A stretch of DNA of 64,000 bases from Planctomycetota bacterium (GTDB lineage Bacteria > Planctomycetota > UBA11346). Below the pieces are notes generated by a model. That model was not told the origin of the DNA. It worked only from the letters and a program-made list of their open reading frames with translations, and did not search any database. The position numbers and the translations under genes are program-made. How positions within the stretch are numbered: the stretch's first letter is position 1; the number at the start of each line of letters is the position of its first letter. The stretch is taken from positions 186,001 to 250,000 of the forward strand of contig BJHQ01000004.1 of NCBI GenBank assembly GCA_014193115.1, read 5' to 3'. Below are positions 61,257 through 64,000 of this stretch, one piece after another.

Positions 61257-61420
61257 GGAGCGGCGATGCCCTCATCGCCGGCGTGACACCGCCCTCATCG
61301 CCGCCGCGACGCTGGTACCGTTGGAAGCTCGGTCAGACCGTGGTCGCTGATGTGGATACGGGAATGGCTCCGCGACTCCGAGCAATTCCGGCGATGGCGG
61401 CATCACCGCACCGCATCCGC
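61257..61420. repeat. Dispersed repeat, copy B (about 160 bases)
   Basis: Aligns with the copy at 16205 (see there), with an extra GCCCTCATCGCC unit in the middle. It starts after ybeY and ends just before the LysR gene's stop. The palindrome GGCGATG-ccct-CATCGCC is conserved. Confidence 0.6.
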
Positions 61421-61443
61421 GCAAGGTATTCCTGCGTGCGCCC

Positions 61444-62367
61444 TCACGACAGCAGATCGCGGCCACGGGCGGTCATCGCTTGTAAGGCCGGGCTGGCCAG
61501 GCGGCGGTCTGGGCTGATGGCCCAGTAGCGCTCACGCAATTCGGGGATTCGGCCCAGGAGCTGGACCTCAAAAGTCCGGCAAATGGCCTCAGCGATGGCC
61601 TCGGGGCCTGCAAACACGCCGAGGCCGGTCTGGGCCATGGTCTTGATCAGGGCGCTGTCCTGGACCTGGGCGATCACTCGCGGAGCCAGTCCTTGGTCGG
61701 CGCACCAAGCATCCCAGGCCCGCCGCTGGGATGTCCCCGGGGGCGCGGTCAGAACCGGAGCGCCATCCAGGGATCGCGGAAAATGCTTGGCCAGTTTGGC
61801 GAATGATGCTGCTCCAAAGACCGCCATGCGGCTTTCGCCCAGCTGATGGTTGAAGGCGCGTACCCGTTGGTGGGGCTCGAGCGGCGCGTCCGAAACCACC
61901 AGGTCGAGCTCATGTCCGGCCAGGCGCTGGATCAGCACCTCGTGGCTGTCCTCGATCAGAGTCACCTGCACCGGCTCGGGCAGGCGCAGAGCCGGCTCGA
62001 TCAGACGACAGGCGATCAGCTTGGGCACCGCGTCGCTGATCCCTACCACCACCGGAACCGGTTTGATCGCTCGGCCGGTGGCCAGGGTTTCGTGCAGCTC
62101 GCGGCCCAGGGCGAAAATTTCTTCGGCATAATCCTGGACCAGTCTGCCAGTGGCGGTCAGGCGAAGACGCCGGCCGTCACGTTGGAACAACTCAGTGCCC
62201 ACCGCCTGCGCCAGGCTGCGCAATTGTTCGCTGACCGTCGGCTGGGAGACCCTCAGGACGATGCAGGCCCGGGCGATCGAGCCCTCGCCGGCAACCGCCC
62301 AGAAGGCCCGCAGGTGGTGATAGTTCAGCTCCGGGAGGGTCCGGCGAGGTCCGCTGTCGGTGGCCAT
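61444..62367 (-). CDS. LysR-family transcriptional regulator (NhaR-like)
   Basis: 307 residues from ATG 62367. N-terminal HTH: LNYHHLRAFWAVAGEGSIARACIVLRVSQPTVSEQLRSLAQAVGTELFQRDGRRLRLTATG. The rest is a periplasmic-binding-like ligand domain (VVVGISDAVPKLIACRLIEPAL; ELDLVVSDAPLEPHQ). The LNYHHLRAFW opening and GISDAVPK fit the NhaR subgroup (response to Na+/alkali), but the ligand is not certain. It is divergent from the HPF-like gene across 145 bases. Confidence 0.9.
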   Translation of the reverse strand: MATDSGPRRTLPELNYHHLRAFWAVAGEGSIARACIVLRVSQPTVSEQLRSLAQAVGTELFQRDGRRLRLTATGRLVQDYAEEIFALGRELHETLATGRAIKPVPVVVGISDAVPKLIACRLIEPALRLPEPVQVTLIEDSHEVLIQRLAGHELDLVVSDAPLEPHQRVRAFNHQLGESRMAVFGAASFAKLAKHFPRSLDGAPVLTAPPGTSQRRAWDAWCADQGLAPRVIAQVQDSALIKTMAQTGLGVFAGPEAIAEAICRTFEVQLLGRIPELRERYWAISPDRRLASPALQAMTARGRDLLS

Positions 62368-62512
62368 GCGGCTATCCTGGGGAATGACTGGACTAAGGAA
62401 ACAGCCGCTATCGGGTCGTTGATCCATCGGAATATCCGATGAGATGTTCTACCCCTTCCGATTTCCACCCGCATCTCCCGGTTCCACGATTCCGACCTCA
62501 GGAGACCGTCTC

Positions 62513-62824
62513 ATGGACATCCACCTCACCACCCGCCACCTCGACCGCACTCCAGCCCTGGTCGACCTGGTTCAGCGCCGGGCAGCCTTCGCCTTTGCGC
62601 GCTTCGCCACCCTGGTCCGCGCCGTCGAGATTCGCCTCGCCGACACCAACGGACCCCGCGGAGGCGCCGATATCGCCTGCCTTGCCCGCCTTCGTCTGGT
62701 CGATGGTGGCGATGTCCTGGTCGAGGGCTCGGCGTTGTCTCCAGAGTCCGGGGCTACCGCCTCCATCGACCGTCTGGCAGGCCGGCTGCGCCGGCTGATC
62801 GATCGGCGTCACGAACATCGTTGA
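62513..62824 (+). CDS. HPF/RaiA-family ribosome-associated protein
   Basis: 103 residues from ATG 62513, with CAGGAG 9 bases upstream. Opening MDIHLTTRHLDRTPALVDLVQRRAAFAFARFATLVRAVEIRLADTNGPRGG fits the HPF domain (beta-alpha-beta-beta-beta-alpha). It has no long C-terminal dimerisation domain, so it is a short type. It would hold ribosomes inactive under stress. It is divergent from the LysR gene. Confidence 0.85.
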   Translation: MDIHLTTRHLDRTPALVDLVQRRAAFAFARFATLVRAVEIRLADTNGPRGGADIACLARLRLVDGGDVLVEGSALSPESGATASIDRLAGRLRRLIDRRHEHR

Positions 62825-62848
62825 ACAACCATCACCAAGGATCTCGCC

Positions 62849-63574
62849 ATGATCGATATCATCTTTCTTGCCATCGCCGGCGGCACCATGCTGTTGTCGC
62901 TGGGGGCCGCCGCCCTGGTGCGATCACGGGTTGCCGAGGCCCAACAGGTTCAAGCCGGGGGCGGGTTCACCGGGGCCGAGGCTGCTGCTCAAATCCTCCG
63001 CCACAGCAGACTCGAAGGTCTGAGCATCGTCGAGCACGAAGGTGTGCTCAGCGACCATTATAACCCAATGACCCGGACCTTGGCGCTCAGTCATGCGGTC
63101 TACCACGGCCGCGACGCCGCAGCCGTGGGCATCGCGGCCCACGAGGCCGGCCACGCCATCCAGCATGCCCAGGGCTATGCTCCGATGTGGCTGCGCAGCC
63201 TGTTGGTGCCTGCTGCAAATCTCGGATCGATGCTGGGGCCTTGGCTGGTCATCGCCGGCATCGCCTTGGGAGCCGCCCAGCAGGCCGTCCCGGGCCTCGG
63301 CTGGTGGTTGGCGGCGGCCGGCCTCGGTCTGTTCGGGCTCGCAGCGCTTTTCACCGTGGTGACCCTGCCGGTGGAATTCGATGCCTCGAACCGGGCCAGG
63401 GAACTGTTGCGGGAGTACCGTCTGGTCGGCCACAACGGCGAGGACGCCCGCCAGGTCGACCGGGTCCTGACCGCGGCAGGCTTGACCTATGTCGCCGCCG
63501 CCGCGACGTCGGTTCTCTGGCTGCTGTACTGGGCCTGGCAGGCTGGATTCCTCGGCGGCAACCGCGACCGCTGA
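62849..63574 (+). CDS. Zinc metallopeptidase, YugP-like (PF04298 type)
   Basis: 241 residues, membrane protein. An N-terminal helix (IDIIFLAIAGGTMLLSLGAAAL), then LSDHYNPMTRTLALS, the zinc motif AAHEAGHAIQHAQG, and two more helices. EFDASNRARELLREY provides the third ligand. The fold is a membrane-anchored gluzincin; substrate unknown. It follows the HPF-like gene by 24 bases, so they may be co-expressed in stress. Confidence 0.92.
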   Translation: MIDIIFLAIAGGTMLLSLGAAALVRSRVAEAQQVQAGGGFTGAEAAAQILRHSRLEGLSIVEHEGVLSDHYNPMTRTLALSHAVYHGRDAAAVGIAAHEAGHAIQHAQGYAPMWLRSLLVPAANLGSMLGPWLVIAGIALGAAQQAVPGLGWWLAAAGLGLFGLAALFTVVTLPVEFDASNRARELLREYRLVGHNGEDARQVDRVLTAAGLTYVAAAATSVLWLLYWAWQAGFLGGNRDR

Positions 63575-63605
63575 TCCATCGATCACCGAAACTGGGAGCC
63601 GCATC

Positions 63606-64000
63606 ATGCACCTCGATTTGACCGTCTTCGCGGTCTTCAATCTCTTTGTCCTGGCGATGCTGGCTCTCGACCTTGGGGTCTTCCATCGCCAGGCGCATGT
63701 CGTCTCGACCCGTGAGGCCCTGGTCTGGAGCGGGGTGTGGTTCGTCCTGGCGATGCTGTTCAACCTGCTGATTTGGCAGCAGCCGGGTTGGTTTTTCGGT
63801 CCAGCCCAGGTGGAGGCTGCGATCGCCTCCGGAGATCTGGCAGCGGGCTCAGGACTGGCCCAGTTGGGGGTCCTTCGTTCCGAAGAATTCCTGGCCGGGT
63901 ATCTGATCGAGAAGGCGCTCTCCACCGACAACGTGTTCGCCATCGCAGCGATCTTCACCATGTTGTCGGTGCCGGCCGTCTATCAGCACAAAGTACTGTT
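63606..64000 (+). CDS. TerC-family membrane protein, 3' end beyond the window
   Basis: 131 codons are present before the edge. The N-terminus MHLDLTVFAVFNLFVLAMLALDLGVFHRQ and LIEKALSTDNVFAIAAIFTMLSVPA are typical of TerC/Alx: the first helix and the EKxLSxDN metal motif. Alx-type proteins export manganese. An ordinary ribosome-binding site (GGGAGC) is 9 bases upstream of the ATG. It lies 31 bases after the metallopeptidase gene. The 3' part is cut off by the window. Confidence 0.92.
   Translation, partial: MHLDLTVFAVFNLFVLAMLALDLGVFHRQAHVVSTREALVWSGVWFVLAMLFNLLIWQQPGWFFGPAQVEAAIASGDLAAGSGLAQLGVLRSEEFLAGYLIEKALSTDNVFAIAAIFTMLSVPAVYQHKVL

Overview
This is a 64 kb stretch of GC-rich (roughly two-thirds G+C), densely coded bacterial chromosome. 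There is no phage, plasmid or CRISPR signal. No rRNA or phylogenetic marker of known identity can be compared here, so the assignment is an inference. Several traits suggest a member of the Planctomycetota/Verrucomicrobiota (PVC) group: a phytanoyl-CoA-dioxygenase-like protein divergent from an AraC regulator, secreted GH5/GH39-like glycosidases, an RNase HII homologue with DEAGYGP instead of DEAGRGP, and short palindromic repeats (GGGAGCGCCGAGC and CCGCAC-N3-GTGCGG families) that enter coding frames. The presence of motA and motB points to a flagellated or formerly flagellated cell.

Layout. 1-6.6 kb: a secreted glycosidase, a SNF2-family helicase and a ferritin-like di-iron protein. 6.6-10.6 kb: a block of REP-like palindromes, tRNA-Gly(CCC), an unknown gene pair, and two Fis-type regulators (one a full sigma-54 activator). 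10.6-12.8 kb: motA and motB, separated by a gap that holds a perfect 28-bp inverted repeat. 13-18 kb: a two-gene (split) spermidine-synthase-like membrane/methyltransferase-fold pair, a PfkB sugar kinase, and the PhyH/AraC divergent pair. 18-25 kb: a GH5-like enzyme with a GT4 glycosyltransferase, metF, thrS, a lipoprotein and ybaB. 25-29 kb: an RNase HII-like protein, a coiled-coil protein and an M48 protease with a TerB-like tail.

29-34.7 kb: a complete branched-chain amino-acid (Liv-type) ABC transporter, livJ-H-M-G-F. It is preceded by a 30-bp tandem array and interrupted between livM and livG by eight 60-bp repeats. LivG carries an unusual insertion with two hydrophobic segments. 34.7-43 kb: hisC-dxr (GTGA-coupled), trpS, an M50 protease, redox proteins, ogt, and two proteins of unknown or uncertain function. 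43-47.2 kb: a MenH-like hydrolase, an unknown gene and glgP.

47.4-52.9 kb is the most interesting locus. A divergent winged-helix regulator faces cysD-like, dabB and dabA. DabA and DabB form the energy-coupled inorganic-carbon pump (DAB). Here the operon is led by a CysD-like ATP-pyrophosphatase without its usual CysN partner, and the AT-rich intergenic region holds a palindrome that looks like an operator. 52.8-64 kb: pgeF, marC, NAD kinase, a TPR/TolA-like protein, recN, a STAS protein, gluQ, ybeY (with a repeat inserted in frame), a LysR regulator, an HPF-like protein, a zinc metallopeptidase, and the start of a terC gene cut by the window edge.

The window's other theme is repeat invasion. 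At least six short-repeat families occur. Three sit inside essential or transport genes (ybeY, dxr, livG) in multiples of three bases, so the reading frame is kept.
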